This document shows, piece by piece, positions 28,192 through 35,545 of a stretch of 64,000 bases of DNA. Origin of the DNA: Phycisphaerae bacterium (GTDB lineage: Bacteria > Planctomycetota > Phycisphaerae > UBA1845). The notes beneath the pieces are model-generated. The model searched no databases. It was not told where the DNA came from and worked only from the letters and a program-made list of their open reading frames with translations. The stretch spans positions 40,382 to 104,381 of the forward strand of contig JAJDDQ010000087.1 in the NCBI GenBank assembly GCA_029260215.1. Direction: 5' to 3'. Made by a program: the position numbers and the translations under genes. The number at the start of each line of letters is the position of its first letter. Position 1 is the stretch's first letter.

Positions 28192-28602
28192 CTAATGTTC
28201 CGAGGGCAGGTAGAGCGTCCAGTGCGTGCCGTCGAAGCCCGCCCAGATATCGATCGCATCGAGCGGAAAATCCGTGAACGGAATCTGCTGAGTGATGGCG
28301 GGCTGTACGCCGGAATCGGCACGCATGGTCAGTACCGCGGATTGGTCACCGGCAACCTCAAGACGCCAGAATTGCAGCGAACGCAACCGGCTGTCCCGAG
28401 CCATCGCTCCAGTCATCTTCCGGTCACCGAAGTAGGACGCGATGGCATCGATCAGCCAGTACGCACCGCCCTGCTCGGTCACGTACTTCACGCCCGGCGT
28501 GTAGATCACGCGCGGGTTGAGCGTGTGGCGGTAGCGATCCAGATCGCCCGTGAATTGTTGAAGGTCGGCCTGCGTCAGTCGCGGTTGATTGGTTTCGTTC
28601 AT
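28192..28602 (-). CDS. DUF6876 family protein, 136 aa
   Basis: The order QADLQQFTGDLDRYRHTLN, then YTPGVKYVTEQGGAYWLIDA, then IPFTDFPLDAIDIW and a C-terminal LYLPSEH is the pattern I know from the DUF6876 family, small proteins of plasmids, phages and integrative elements. The biochemical function is unknown. GAGGAG lies about 9 bases before ATG. A long inverted repeat in the leader and a strong intrinsic terminator after the stop mark it as a separate transcription unit end. It may be read together with the upstream membrane-anchored gene. Confidence 0.88.
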   Translation of the reverse strand: MNETNQPRLTQADLQQFTGDLDRYRHTLNPRVIYTPGVKYVTEQGGAYWLIDAIASYFGDRKMTGAMARDSRLRSLQFWRLEVAGDQSAVLTMRADSGVQPAITQQIPFTDFPLDAIDIWAGFDGTHWTLYLPSEH

Positions 28603-28712
28603 CGTTTGGGTCTCCTCAATTGGTTTTTCGGGCTTGGCGACCGTCGCCTGTGCCCCTCACCCGTGAACGGGGCCCGGCGTCGCAGCGCAGAGACCGAGCA
28701 AAAAACCAATGT
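28603..28712 (-). promoter_or_regulatory. Leader with long-range inverted repeat next to the ribosome binding site
   Basis: ATTGGTTTTT at 28619-28628 is perfectly complementary to AAAAACCAAT at 28701-28710. The outer stem ends directly against the GAGGAG of the DUF6876 gene. Within the enclosed segment, AGAGACC (28690-28695 area) matches the complement strand of the binding-site region GGTCTCCTC (28609-28617), giving a possible competing pair. This is the third such leader among minus-strand genes of this element. Confidence 0.5.
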
Positions 28713-28994
28713 GGAGAACGGATGCAACGAGAACCGAACACCGCGAAGCAGGCCATCAATCAATGTGGCGCGATGGAACCGGAGGCGCACCAAGGCGTAA
28801 TTCGACGGAGCGTGTGGCCGATCAATCGTGGACGAATGGCGACGCTGACGGGTCTCGCGTGCTACCGACGAGCGAGTATGTTGGAGGCTCGTGACGGCAA
28901 GGATTGACGTCTCTTTCACGATGGCCGTGATGATCGACGGGTTCGACCGGTCATCGCTGCCGGCGGTGACCCATTGGGCCGTTCGACAGACGTG

Positions 28995-30116
28995 TCAACG
29001 TCGGCGTTTTCGCTTTCTCTTGGATTTCGGTTTCGACTTGGCGTTCGGAACCTGCTCGACGAGGGCGATCTCCGAAAAGCACACCCAACCCACGCGGCAC
29101 TCGATCAGCAATTCGACGATTTCGATCTGCTTCCCGAAATCAACCAGCACCGCTGTGGCTTTGTTTCCCGGGGGAAGACCGACCTGATTGCCGCCGTTGA
29201 TGCGCACGACGCCGCCGCTGATCGAATTGCAATAGTTGACCAGGATTCCCTCCGCATGAACGGGTACCACATACCGTGCCACCACACTCAAGTTGCCGTC
29301 GTTTTCACCATAGGCCGTGCTGAAATCATCGTCGAACCATCTTCGGGTTCTTCCGTAGTTGCCGGTGTTCACCTGAGCGCGGGCCCGGAGCAGCTTCAAC
29401 CCCGAGATCAAACCATTGCGTTTCCGGCCTTCCCACGTGGTGATGGTGGGTGTAAATGATTGGGCTACCACGTTCTCAAATCGAGATTCCTGAACCTGGC
29501 GCTGATGCTCACGCGGTACGCTCCACGGCTCGACGACCCACTGGCCACCGCTGATGACACCGGCTGAAGATACGGTATCGAGAATGACTGGGATTGTGGG
29601 ATGCACGCCTTCGATCAGTAGCCGACCTTTCGCATCAACCCTTCCGGAGACGGGAACGTCGCTGAACGGCATGCTCGAACGCAGACGGGCCCGCCCGGCA
29701 AAGTTCAACAAGTCGGAATCGAATGACTCGATGGTCACGGTCGCGCCCCATTCGTCGAGTCCGTTTTGAATCAAGTCAAACTTACCCGTGGGCACAACGG
29801 CGTCGAACACGCGTCGAAGTTGCGCTTCTGCCCGTTCAGCCTTACTCCGCAGTCGTTCGGCCACCCGTCGACGGCGCAGGGTCGCGGCCAGTTCCTGTTG
29901 ACGCCGCCGTTCTGTCTCTTCAGCGGCGCGGATCGTGGCCTGGCGCGCGAGGGCTTCGCGATCCGCCTCTGACAGCTCAGTGATCGTTGTCGCGGGGCTG
30001 GATTCTTGTTGATCGGCGTTGGTTGCCGTTTTCATGAATCGGCAGCTTACCGCCACAGCCAGCACGCCCACCGCCACCAGGATGATGGCACCGTTCCACA
30101 GGTTCTTGTAACGCAT
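28995..30116 (-). CDS. Membrane-anchored coiled-coil protein with basic tail, 373 aa
   Basis: Not recognised. Seen: a single N-terminal hydrophobic helix (GAIILVAVGVLAVAVSC), then a Glu/Arg-rich coiled coil (about residues 50-100, RQQELAATLRRRRVAERLRS). A beta-rich domain of about 230 residues follows, and a strongly basic end (KSKPKSKRKRKRRR) closes the protein. The helix is a signal anchor, or possibly a poor lipobox ending in Cys, so the body is probably periplasmic. ATG 30116 is chosen over the adjacent ATG 30119 because GGAG is 7 bases upstream of it. It lies upstream of the DUF6876 gene on the same strand. Confidence 0.7.
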   Translation of the reverse strand: MRYKNLWNGAIILVAVGVLAVAVSCRFMKTATNADQQESSPATTITELSEADREALARQATIRAAEETERRRQQELAATLRRRRVAERLRSKAERAEAQLRRVFDAVVPTGKFDLIQNGLDEWGATVTIESFDSDLLNFAGRARLRSSMPFSDVPVSGRVDAKGRLLIEGVHPTIPVILDTVSSAGVISGGQWVVEPWSVPREHQRQVQESRFENVVAQSFTPTITTWEGRKRNGLISGLKLLRARAQVNTGNYGRTRRWFDDDFSTAYGENDGNLSVVARYVVPVHAEGILVNYCNSISGGVVRINGGNQVGLPPGNKATAVLVDFGKQIEIVELLIECRVGWVCFSEIALVEQVPNAKSKPKSKRKRKRRR

Positions 30117-30463
30117 CATCGGTCTCCAGTAGTTGAAGAAAGTGAATCGTCGAATACGAACGCCGTGACAGCCGCCCCGCAGAACCAACGATTAAAGTAC
30201 TCGGTTCGACCGCCGCACTGTCTGCCGTGCTTTCGCATTTTCTGAATTCGTATGAAGTTCATGATTGCTCCGCGTACATCGACTTCCAATTCGGTCAATT
30301 CGGCCCACTATTTGTTCGTATGGATCAATGGGATTAGGTGAACGCGCCGCCAAGTGTGTACTTGACGTTCGACCTCCAATCTTGTCGTCTTGTGCCGATT
30401 CCTGACGGCGCAACATTTTTTTTGGATGGAGTGCTCGATGACGGCAGGAGATCAGTCGCTGCG
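30117..30463. other. Spacer between membrane-anchored gene and ParE gene
   Basis: About 350 bases with no convincing gene. The part next to 30117 is the leader and probably the promoter of the minus-strand gene. I see no RNA gene or strong palindrome. Confidence 0.35.
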
Positions 30464-30787
30464 CTATGCCTCATCGCGCGCAAAAATGGCACCGACGTCC
30501 CGCGAGGAGTGCAGCAAATGCATCACGACGATGCCCTTTCCGCTGGGGCGGTAGAAAACCATATACTTGGGGAACCCGATGACCGGAACGCATCGTACAT
30601 CGTGAAGCCGGACGAATGGGGACCGCCGCAGCGAACCCATGCGGGGCATCTCTATGAGTTGCTCGAGGGTGTCGGCCAGCGCCCCCAGGAATCTCGTTGC
30701 CGCCGTGGGGTTGTCATGGTCAATGTACGCGGTGTGTTCGTCGATTTCGTCCTGGGCGGTGGGACGTATGAGAACGCGATCGTTCAC
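30464..30787 (-). CDS. parE: ParE/RelE-family toxin, 107 aa
   Basis: Role by family: the toxin of a type II addiction pair; ParE poisons DNA gyrase. Seen: the plasmid stabilisation fold with VLIRPTAQDEIDEHTAYIDH at the start, FLGALADTLEQL in the long helices, MGSLRRSPF, and the C-terminal strand pair VRCVPVIGFPKYMVFYRPSG ending HLLHSSRD. The ATG overlaps the stop of the upstream antitoxin gene by four bases (ATGA), as is usual. Its location about 700 bases from the replication origin fits plasmid maintenance. Confidence 0.9.
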   Translation of the reverse strand: MNDRVLIRPTAQDEIDEHTAYIDHDNPTAATRFLGALADTLEQLIEMPRMGSLRRSPFVRLHDVRCVPVIGFPKYMVFYRPSGKGIVVMHLLHSSRDVGAIFARDEA

Positions 30788-31062
30788 GCACGCGGCTTTT
30801 GGTAGCCGTTTCGACTCTCTTCCAGAGCCCGTTGGCGCTCGGCCCAGAACTCGGGCGTCACTTCAATGGAATCGCCGCCGTCAAAACTCGCCAGCAAGGC
30901 TTGATCGATTTCGGCATCGAAGTCTTGATGTTGCCGGACCTGTTCGGCGCGTACGAGATGTCTGACGTACTCGCCGACCGTACCAAACTGGCCGCGCTGC
31001 GCTTCACTGTCGAGCCAGGCCTTCATGGGTTCCGGTACGGAGATATCGATCAAGGTCTGCAT
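30784..31062 (-). CDS. parD: ParD-family antitoxin, 92 aa
   Basis: Role by family: neutralises ParE and represses the operon. Residues 1-45 (QTLIDISVPEPMKAWLDSEA then GTVGEYVRHLVRAEQ) are the ribbon-helix-helix DNA-binding domain. The acidic C-terminal half is the toxin-binding tail. The start at 31062 is chosen because the RHH strand begins immediately after it; an upstream in-frame ATG at 31131 would add an unrelated extension. I see no strong ribosome binding site at 31062, so the start is moderately certain. It precedes parE with a 4-base overlap. Confidence 0.88.
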   Translation of the reverse strand: MQTLIDISVPEPMKAWLDSEAQRGQFGTVGEYVRHLVRAEQVRQHQDFDAEIDQALLASFDGGDSIEVTPEFWAERQRALEESRNGYQKPRA

Positions 31063-31219
31063 GTCAAAAAGGATATCACGCCCGCCGATTTGTGTCAATA
31101 TTCTTCGCATGAATGCGCAATTGCTGAGCACGCCACGTCAAGGCGGAAAAATCCAAAGTACCCTACTTCATCTCTCCGCTCGGTTCAGAGTTGCTGGGCG
31201 ACGGGAGGATCACCACCAC

Positions 31220-31486
31220 GCATCACATTGCCAAGACATTCTTTTTTTTCGTCAACACGGTCGAGATCGAGCGGTTATCCACAACTTCGCCGCGACAACT
31301 ACAGGTAGTGATTAAAGGAATACTAAAGGATGGGGTTACCGTTTCACCGCGATTGGGGGTACCGATTCACCGCAGGAAATCCGTGCAAACCGGCGCTCGG
31401 CCCCAAACTTCGTGGGGGTACCAAATCACCGTGCATAAGTGCCTCAATTCACGCATGTTTTCCACAAGGGTTACCGTTTCACCGTC
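31220..31486. other. Plasmid replication origin (oriV) candidate
   Basis: This 270-base gap between the ParD gene and the RepA gene combines three origin hallmarks. There is a T-rich run (TTCTTTTTTTT near 31228-31240), a perfect DnaA box TTATCCACA (31275-31283) with a second near-box TTTTCCACA (31458-31466), and four 18-base iterons between 31332 and 31484. All lie directly 3' of the repA gene. Origin function is inferred from this combination. Confidence 0.8.
31332..31484 (+). repeat. Four 18-bp iterons
   Basis: Copies at 31332-31349 (GGGGTTACCGTTTCACCG), 31355-31372 (GGGGGTACCGATTCACCG), 31414-31431 (GGGGGTACCAAATCACCG) and 31467-31484 (AGGGTTACCGTTTCACCG). Consensus GGGKTACCgwwTCACCG. The first two starts are 23 bases apart, roughly two helical turns. 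The last ends two bases before the repA stop. They are the expected binding sites of RepA. Confidence 0.85.
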
Positions 31487-32452
31487 CTACGATGCGAGTC
31501 TGGATTGCGGCGCCACCGCCGGGCGTCCGGGTTTGATGACCAGCCCGCCGTCGATGTCGGAGATGCACAAGCCAGGATACACGGTTTGAACCTTGAGAAT
31601 GGCCGACTTGGCCTTGCGCTTGAAATTTTTGAGGTCGCTGTAGTCGGTGCCGAACTGGGCGCGCAACCCCCGCCAGGGAACGAACTGAGCCTTACCGCCC
31701 TCCGCGACGCGGAATGTGCGGTACGCGAGCCAAGCGTAGAGGTCCAGGGCCAGAGGGGACTGTTTCAACGCCCGCAGGGCGCGCATATCGACCGGCACGG
31801 GATGGGCAAGGACGGCCTCGTAAAAAGACTCGCCCAGCATGATCCAGCTACCGAACAGGCTCGACTGAGACGGGTTCATCGGATCCCACCAGAACTCGCC
31901 CGCCGGGGCCACCTGCATGTCCAGCCAGGCCTTGCACTTCAGCGCCCCGACTTCGTCGGTACGCTCGAAACTGATCGTGGCCCGAAACAATCGTTCCAGC
32001 TGGTTACGCAGGCGTCGGGCGTCGCCGCGTTTGCCACCGCCGGTGTAGGGATTGAGCCCGACCTCGCGCATAAAACCGGCCAGCGTATCGCCCAATTCGA
32101 GTTTTCGGCTGCGTCTGCGCAGCGCCTCGCGCGTCAGCCAGAACAGGACCAGACGGGGCACGCTCCCATACGGAAACCCGATGGACTCGTCGTTCTGGTC
32201 CAACCCCGGTCGGATGCGCAGCATCAGGTTGCCGTTGACCCGCTTCCACGCGGGCACGTTGCCCGGATTGCGATGGGGCAGCGTGACCTGCACGAGTTGC
32301 CGGGCCATGTACGTGATGGAATTGGCCTCGTCCGCCGGAGTCTGCCATATCTCGTCTCCGGCCTCAAGCACGCGGCGCTCCGTTCGCGTGAGCTTCAATG
32401 CTCCGGAATCGAAAACGCCCTCGCGCTGACCCGTATCAGTTGCTTTTTGCAT
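31487..32452 (-). CDS. repA: Plasmid replication initiator RepA, 321 aa
   Basis: The sequence follows the plasmid-encoded RepA family (RepA_C type). It includes FGSVPRLVLFWLTREAL-like text (YGSVPRLVLFWLTREALRRR), LGDTLAGFMREVGLNPYTGG followed by the basic helix RNQLERLFRATISFE, and the C-terminal winged-helix region ALDLYAWLAYRTFRV to YSDLKNFKRKAKSAI. Such proteins bind iterons and load the host replisome. The length matches the family. The stop abuts the iteron array, and a DnaA box lies some 200 bases further on. The ribosome binding site upstream of ATG is weak, which is common for autoregulated rep genes. Confidence 0.9.
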   Translation of the reverse strand: MQKATDTGQREGVFDSGALKLTRTERRVLEAGDEIWQTPADEANSITYMARQLVQVTLPHRNPGNVPAWKRVNGNLMLRIRPGLDQNDESIGFPYGSVPRLVLFWLTREALRRRSRKLELGDTLAGFMREVGLNPYTGGGKRGDARRLRNQLERLFRATISFERTDEVGALKCKAWLDMQVAPAGEFWWDPMNPSQSSLFGSWIMLGESFYEAVLAHPVPVDMRALRALKQSPLALDLYAWLAYRTFRVAEGGKAQFVPWRGLRAQFGTDYSDLKNFKRKAKSAILKVQTVYPGLCISDIDGGLVIKPGRPAVAPQSRLAS

Positions 32453-32598
32453 ACGGCTTTTTTGGCACGCTTTGCAGAGAATGTACAGCGATAATTGCCG
32501 CGCGACGTCCCGATGATCAGAACAGTCTCATCCTGGCTACACGCACCGTCGGCGACCGGTCCACGGCCAACGAAAACATCCTGTCGCGCGCGAAAATC

Positions 32599-33306
32599 CT
32601 AAACCAATCGAGACCAGGCTGGGTCGCATCCGATCCGGGATTTTTTAGAATCGAACGTGTCCGCAGGACAAACCACCTGGTCCGGGACGGTATATTGCCG
32701 TGGGTCTTCGAGTGGCACAAACGGCGCGTGATAGGAAAGAAGCAGAAGCGGTTCCGCCTGCGTGCTGAATGTGTGCATCACGCCCTGTCTGAACAGCAAA
32801 ACGTCGCGGCTGCGCACCGGAACGTGTCGGATGTCTTCGCCGCTGAACTCATCCAGACGTTCATGTGACGTGTGGAAGAACCCCCGTCCCTCCAGCACGT
32901 AGATGAGGCGGTCTGAATCCTCGTGCGTGTGCATGGGCAGATCGCGAGCGCCCTCGGCGAACCGCAGGAACAGGAAACCATCGTCACGTGACGGCAAGTC
33001 GGCCTGGGCGGGCAGCAACACGCCGCCCGCAACCGAGTGGCTGCCTTCGAAAGGGGATATCATTTCCACGGAAAACGCCGTGCGCATGGCCTCCACCAGC
33101 GAACCGAACGAAACGCCCGGCCCGGTCCCCCGTACCCGGCCAATCGCCGCCCGCGGGGCGGTGCCGGACTCGCCGCGCAAAAACGCGACGTACGCTTCGG
33201 CCTGCCGGAGCACCGACGCCATCGCCTGACGGCCGTCGATGGGGTTTCCGGTCGTGTAGTGCAAAAAAACGGGGTCTACGTCGTAAACCATCTGAGCGGT
33301 TGTCAT
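32599..33306 (-). CDS. Cupin-domain protein, 235 aa
   Basis: A central cupin fold is visible. The first motif is LPMHTHEDSDRLIYVLEGRG (metal-ligand His-x-His with a following Glu/Asp region) and the second is LLFRQGVMHTFST with a further His. The N-terminal about 100 residues form a helical part of unknown role. Substrate cannot be told. ATG 33306 is chosen because AAGGAGG lies 7 bases upstream, a near-ideal site. It is divergently transcribed from an XRE regulator, with two palindromes in the spacer, suggesting direct control by that regulator. Confidence 0.82.
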   Translation of the reverse strand: MTTAQMVYDVDPVFLHYTTGNPIDGRQAMASVLRQAEAYVAFLRGESGTAPRAAIGRVRGTGPGVSFGSLVEAMRTAFSVEMISPFEGSHSVAGGVLLPAQADLPSRDDGFLFLRFAEGARDLPMHTHEDSDRLIYVLEGRGFFHTSHERLDEFSGEDIRHVPVRSRDVLLFRQGVMHTFSTQAEPLLLLSYHAPFVPLEDPRQYTVPDQVVCPADTFDSKKSRIGCDPAWSRLV

Positions 33307-33339
33307 GGTCACACCTCCTTGGAATTTGCCTGACACACA

Positions 33340-33363
33340 TAGTCTATTTTGGACTATTCCAAA
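33340..33363. promoter_or_regulatory. Overlapping inverted repeats in the cupin/XRE divergent spacer
   Basis: TAGTC...GACTA (33340-33356) and TTTGGA-CTAT-TCCAAA (33348-33363) are two overlapping short palindromes. They lie 34 bases upstream of the cupin ATG and about 40 bases from the regulator start. They make a natural operator for the XRE protein. Confidence 0.5.
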
Positions 33364-33378
33364 GTCAACTACAGGCTG

Positions 33379-33401
33379 CGCTTTTTCCGAGGGAAAAAGC
33401 G
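33379..33401 (+). promoter_or_regulatory. 10-bp palindrome covering the XRE gene ribosome binding site
   Basis: CGCTTTTTCC (33379-33388) and GGAAAAAGCG (33392-33401) are perfect reverse complements around GAG. The right arm ends one base before ATG 33402 and contains the only purine-rich binding-site candidate (GAGGGAAA). It could be an operator for autoregulation or an mRNA hairpin limiting translation. Confidence 0.55.
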
Positions 33402-33647
33402 ATGGCCAAATCCGTGTTCACCGCCGATTACGAGGCTTTTCTTGAACTCCTAAAAGAACGGCGAAATCGTGCCAAAATCACGCAGGTGGGGTTGGCCGAG
33501 GCGCTGGTCACGACGCAATCATCTGTCAGCAAGGTGGAACGCGGCGAGCGGCGTCTGGATGTCGTTGAGCTCAAACACTGGTGCGACGCTTTGGGAATCT
33601 CGTTCGTCGGCTTCACACGCGAGTTGGAGCGCCGGATGGTGAATTAG
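33402..33647 (+). CDS. Small XRE-family regulator, 81 aa
   Basis: Residues about 14-70 form an XRE/HTH_3 domain: FLELLKERRNRAKITQVGLA, then TTQSSVSKVERGERRLDVVE and a closing helix with FVGFTRELERR. The protein is a minimal single-domain repressor. It is divergent from the cupin gene and shares its spacer with two sets of palindromes, implying that it regulates the cupin gene and itself. Confidence 0.85.
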   Translation: MAKSVFTADYEAFLELLKERRNRAKITQVGLAEALVTTQSSVSKVERGERRLDVVELKHWCDALGISFVGFTRELERRMVN

Positions 33648-33707
33648 GGCTTGCGCGCAACTGGGGCGTGTGCTATCCACGGGTGGAATCAACATGTACG
33701 CCGCCCG

Positions 33708-34292
33708 ATGGAAACTGACGACAATTACCCAAATGAAGACGAAAACACGCGCAAGGCCCGCTTGGAGTGTCTCCTGGCCGAATACCGGGCACTTTACGGG
33801 CTGGCGGAGTTTCGGATGGCCTCGCTGGATCGGCGCGTACCGATCGCCGGGGCCACACTGACGGTATCGCTGGCGAGCGTGGCCTCAATGCCGTCCCAGG
33901 CGGCTCCTGTCGTTTTCGTCGGCCTGCCCTTGGCATTGATCTGGTTCCTAAGAACAACCATCAACCACGCCCGATCGTTCGAGGACGCGCTGCGGCGAAT
34001 CGAGCAGATCGAAATTGAAATCAACGCCATGATTGGCCGAGAGGCCATGTGCTTTCAGTCGCGGCATCCCAGCCGGGGAAAACGCGTGGGAGGACGAACG
34101 GGGAGCGAGACCATCGGGGCCGCGCTCGTCGCCGTGATGACAATGCTAGTGGGAAGCGGTTACATGTTCGTCAAAACGGCTGCATCGCCGTGGGAGCAAA
34201 GTATCGCGTACGTCGGGTATCTACTCGCCGTGCTGGGCTACATGCTGCTTACCGTCATACGCCTGAAACGGTACACATATCAGCCGCGATAG
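33708..34292 (+). CDS. Four-helix membrane protein, 194 aa
   Basis: Not recognised. Two hydrophobic segments near residues 45-85 (AGATLTVSLASVASM and APVVFVGLPLALIWFL) and two near 130-180 (TIGAALVAVMTMLVGSGYMF and AYVGYLLAVLGYMLLTVIRL) predict an inner-membrane protein with a cytoplasmic coiled linker between the pairs (DALRRIEQIEIEINAMI). ATG 33708 is chosen because the protein becomes coherent there; the ribosome binding site is weak. A diverged copy of its last 18 codons occurs at 52021-52083, so the gene once had a second copy nearby. Confidence 0.7.
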   Translation: METDDNYPNEDENTRKARLECLLAEYRALYGLAEFRMASLDRRVPIAGATLTVSLASVASMPSQAAPVVFVGLPLALIWFLRTTINHARSFEDALRRIEQIEIEINAMIGREAMCFQSRHPSRGKRVGGRTGSETIGAALVAVMTMLVGSGYMFVKTAASPWEQSIAYVGYLLAVLGYMLLTVIRLKRYTYQPR

Positions 34293-34471
34293 CCGACCGT
34301 CGAAGAATGTACGACGCCCGGTGGGGAAATCCGGAAATCTTTGTGTAGAGGCTACTCCGTACTCAGCCGCAAGGGTCCTTTCGCACTCTCGGCGAGTCTC
34401 TCTCCATTTTGACAAGTGCATTCACGCGGCGTCTTGGTTTTTCGTCTGCCCGCGGCGTTTTCAGGGGCTAA

Positions 34472-34762
34472 AGAATTGAGGTTCTCCTCCCAAAAAGTTA
34501 CTGAGTAAGATGGCCTTGGTGCTCTGGATACGCTGATTTCACGGGGTTTTGGCCGATCTCGGGCCTCGGGGAGCCCGTCCGCAAGTGGCCTGCGTCCCAC
34601 CCTTTCAGCCGTCGCCCGCTTGTCGCTCGGACAGGGCGAGCGACGGCCGAAAGGGTCCCGAGCCGCAGGCCCAAACGCGCATTGTGTGGTAAGTCGTTGT
34701 CGCACAAGGCGTTTCGAACCAACAGCCTTCCAGTAACTAATTCGGAGGAGAACCAGAATTGA
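34472..34762. mobile_element. MITE-like element, 275 bp with 8-bp target duplication
   Basis: AGAATTGA occurs at both edges (34472-34479 and 34755-34762). Between them, the ends are inverted: GGTTCTCCTCC with AGTTACTG further in at the left (34480-34503), and CAGTAACT then GGAGGAGAACC at the right (34731-34754). The interior has no transposase frame. It contains a second 16-bp stem (34600-34615 with 34640-34655, one mismatch). Eight-base duplications are made by ISL3, IS256 and IS66 type elements, so this is probably a non-autonomous derivative of one of them. Confidence 0.8.
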
Positions 34763-34873
34763 AGAGTCGAAATCATTCACCAACAGTGCGAGAGAGACAA
34801 GTGAAACTCCCCAATGACATTCTAGGATCATCTGACCAATTAGATCGATGAAAGCGTATCCAGTCCTGCGACG

Positions 34874-35515
34874 TCACATGGTGTCGCGGTCCGCTGGCAA
34901 CCCTTCGGAGAATACGTTATATGTGGCAATGACGGTCAAAATCATTGGCGTTGATCCAATTACGCAACCTATGAAAAACGCCAGGGCACCCGCCTTGCCC
35001 TGAGTAGTATGTACTGCGCTCCATTGATAGATCAAGTCAATCCAACCGAACCCTACGGCCAGTGCACCGAAATCATCCGCACCCGCGGAAGGCGAAAGCA
35101 ATAGGCCTATGACGGACCATCCAGCACCAATCAGCAGTCCGAGAAGCATGATTAGGAGCAATTTCAGCCAGTTATTCATTCTATATGACAAATTGTTTGG
35201 GGTAGTTATTTTGATTGTCGTTCCAAGTGAGCGATCGCAGTTTCTATCGTCACTAAAGGAATTGCTTAAGAAATAATTTGTAGCGACTACTGCAATTATC
35301 GTTGGCGTCCAGAGTACAGAATATCCTGAAATAGCGAGCCTCCAATCGAGCCAGAAGCTCGCGACCAATTCGGAAAGCCATCTCGGATCTCGTTCTGACG
35401 TAGCGTCGAGAAATGCAATCCAAAATAACGTGGAAATCGTCAATGACGCGATAACCACTCCAACAACATAGGAGATGCCGATAATATATATCGATGGTCT
35501 TGGCCAGTGCTTCAT
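34874..35515 (-). CDS. Membrane protein, candidate immunity protein, 213 aa
   Basis: Four hydrophobic segments are visible: IIGISYVVGVVIASLTISTL, then YSVLWTPTIIAVVATNYFL, then LLLIMLLGLLIGAGWSVIGL and GALAFFIGCVIGSTPMILTV. It is an inner-membrane protein without recognised family. The gene starts 31 bases after the stop of the 2789-residue YD-repeat gene on the same strand and is visibly more A+T-rich than its surroundings. Position and composition are what is expected for the immunity partner of a toxin tip acquired by exchange. No direct evidence for immunity exists. Confidence 0.7.
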   Translation of the reverse strand: MKHWPRPSIYIIGISYVVGVVIASLTISTLFWIAFLDATSERDPRWLSELVASFWLDWRLAISGYSVLWTPTIIAVVATNYFLSNSFSDDRNCDRSLGTTIKITTPNNLSYRMNNWLKLLLIMLLGLLIGAGWSVIGLLLSPSAGADDFGALAVGFGWIDLIYQWSAVHTTQGKAGALAFFIGCVIGSTPMILTVIATYNVFSEGLPADRDTM

Positions 35516-35545
35516 TCTTCCATTCCACTGCCAACATAGCTGGTC

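Noticed and set aside
31332..31484. Regularly repeated 18-bp units resembling a CRISPR array
   Set aside because: Spacing is irregular (23, 59 and 53 bases), units are short and not partly palindromic, and they lie at a RepA gene with DnaA boxes. Iterons explain them better.
34352..34831. 159-codon minus-strand open frame
   Set aside because: It spans the MITE-like element and its inverted repeats, so the frame is explained by non-coding structured DNA.
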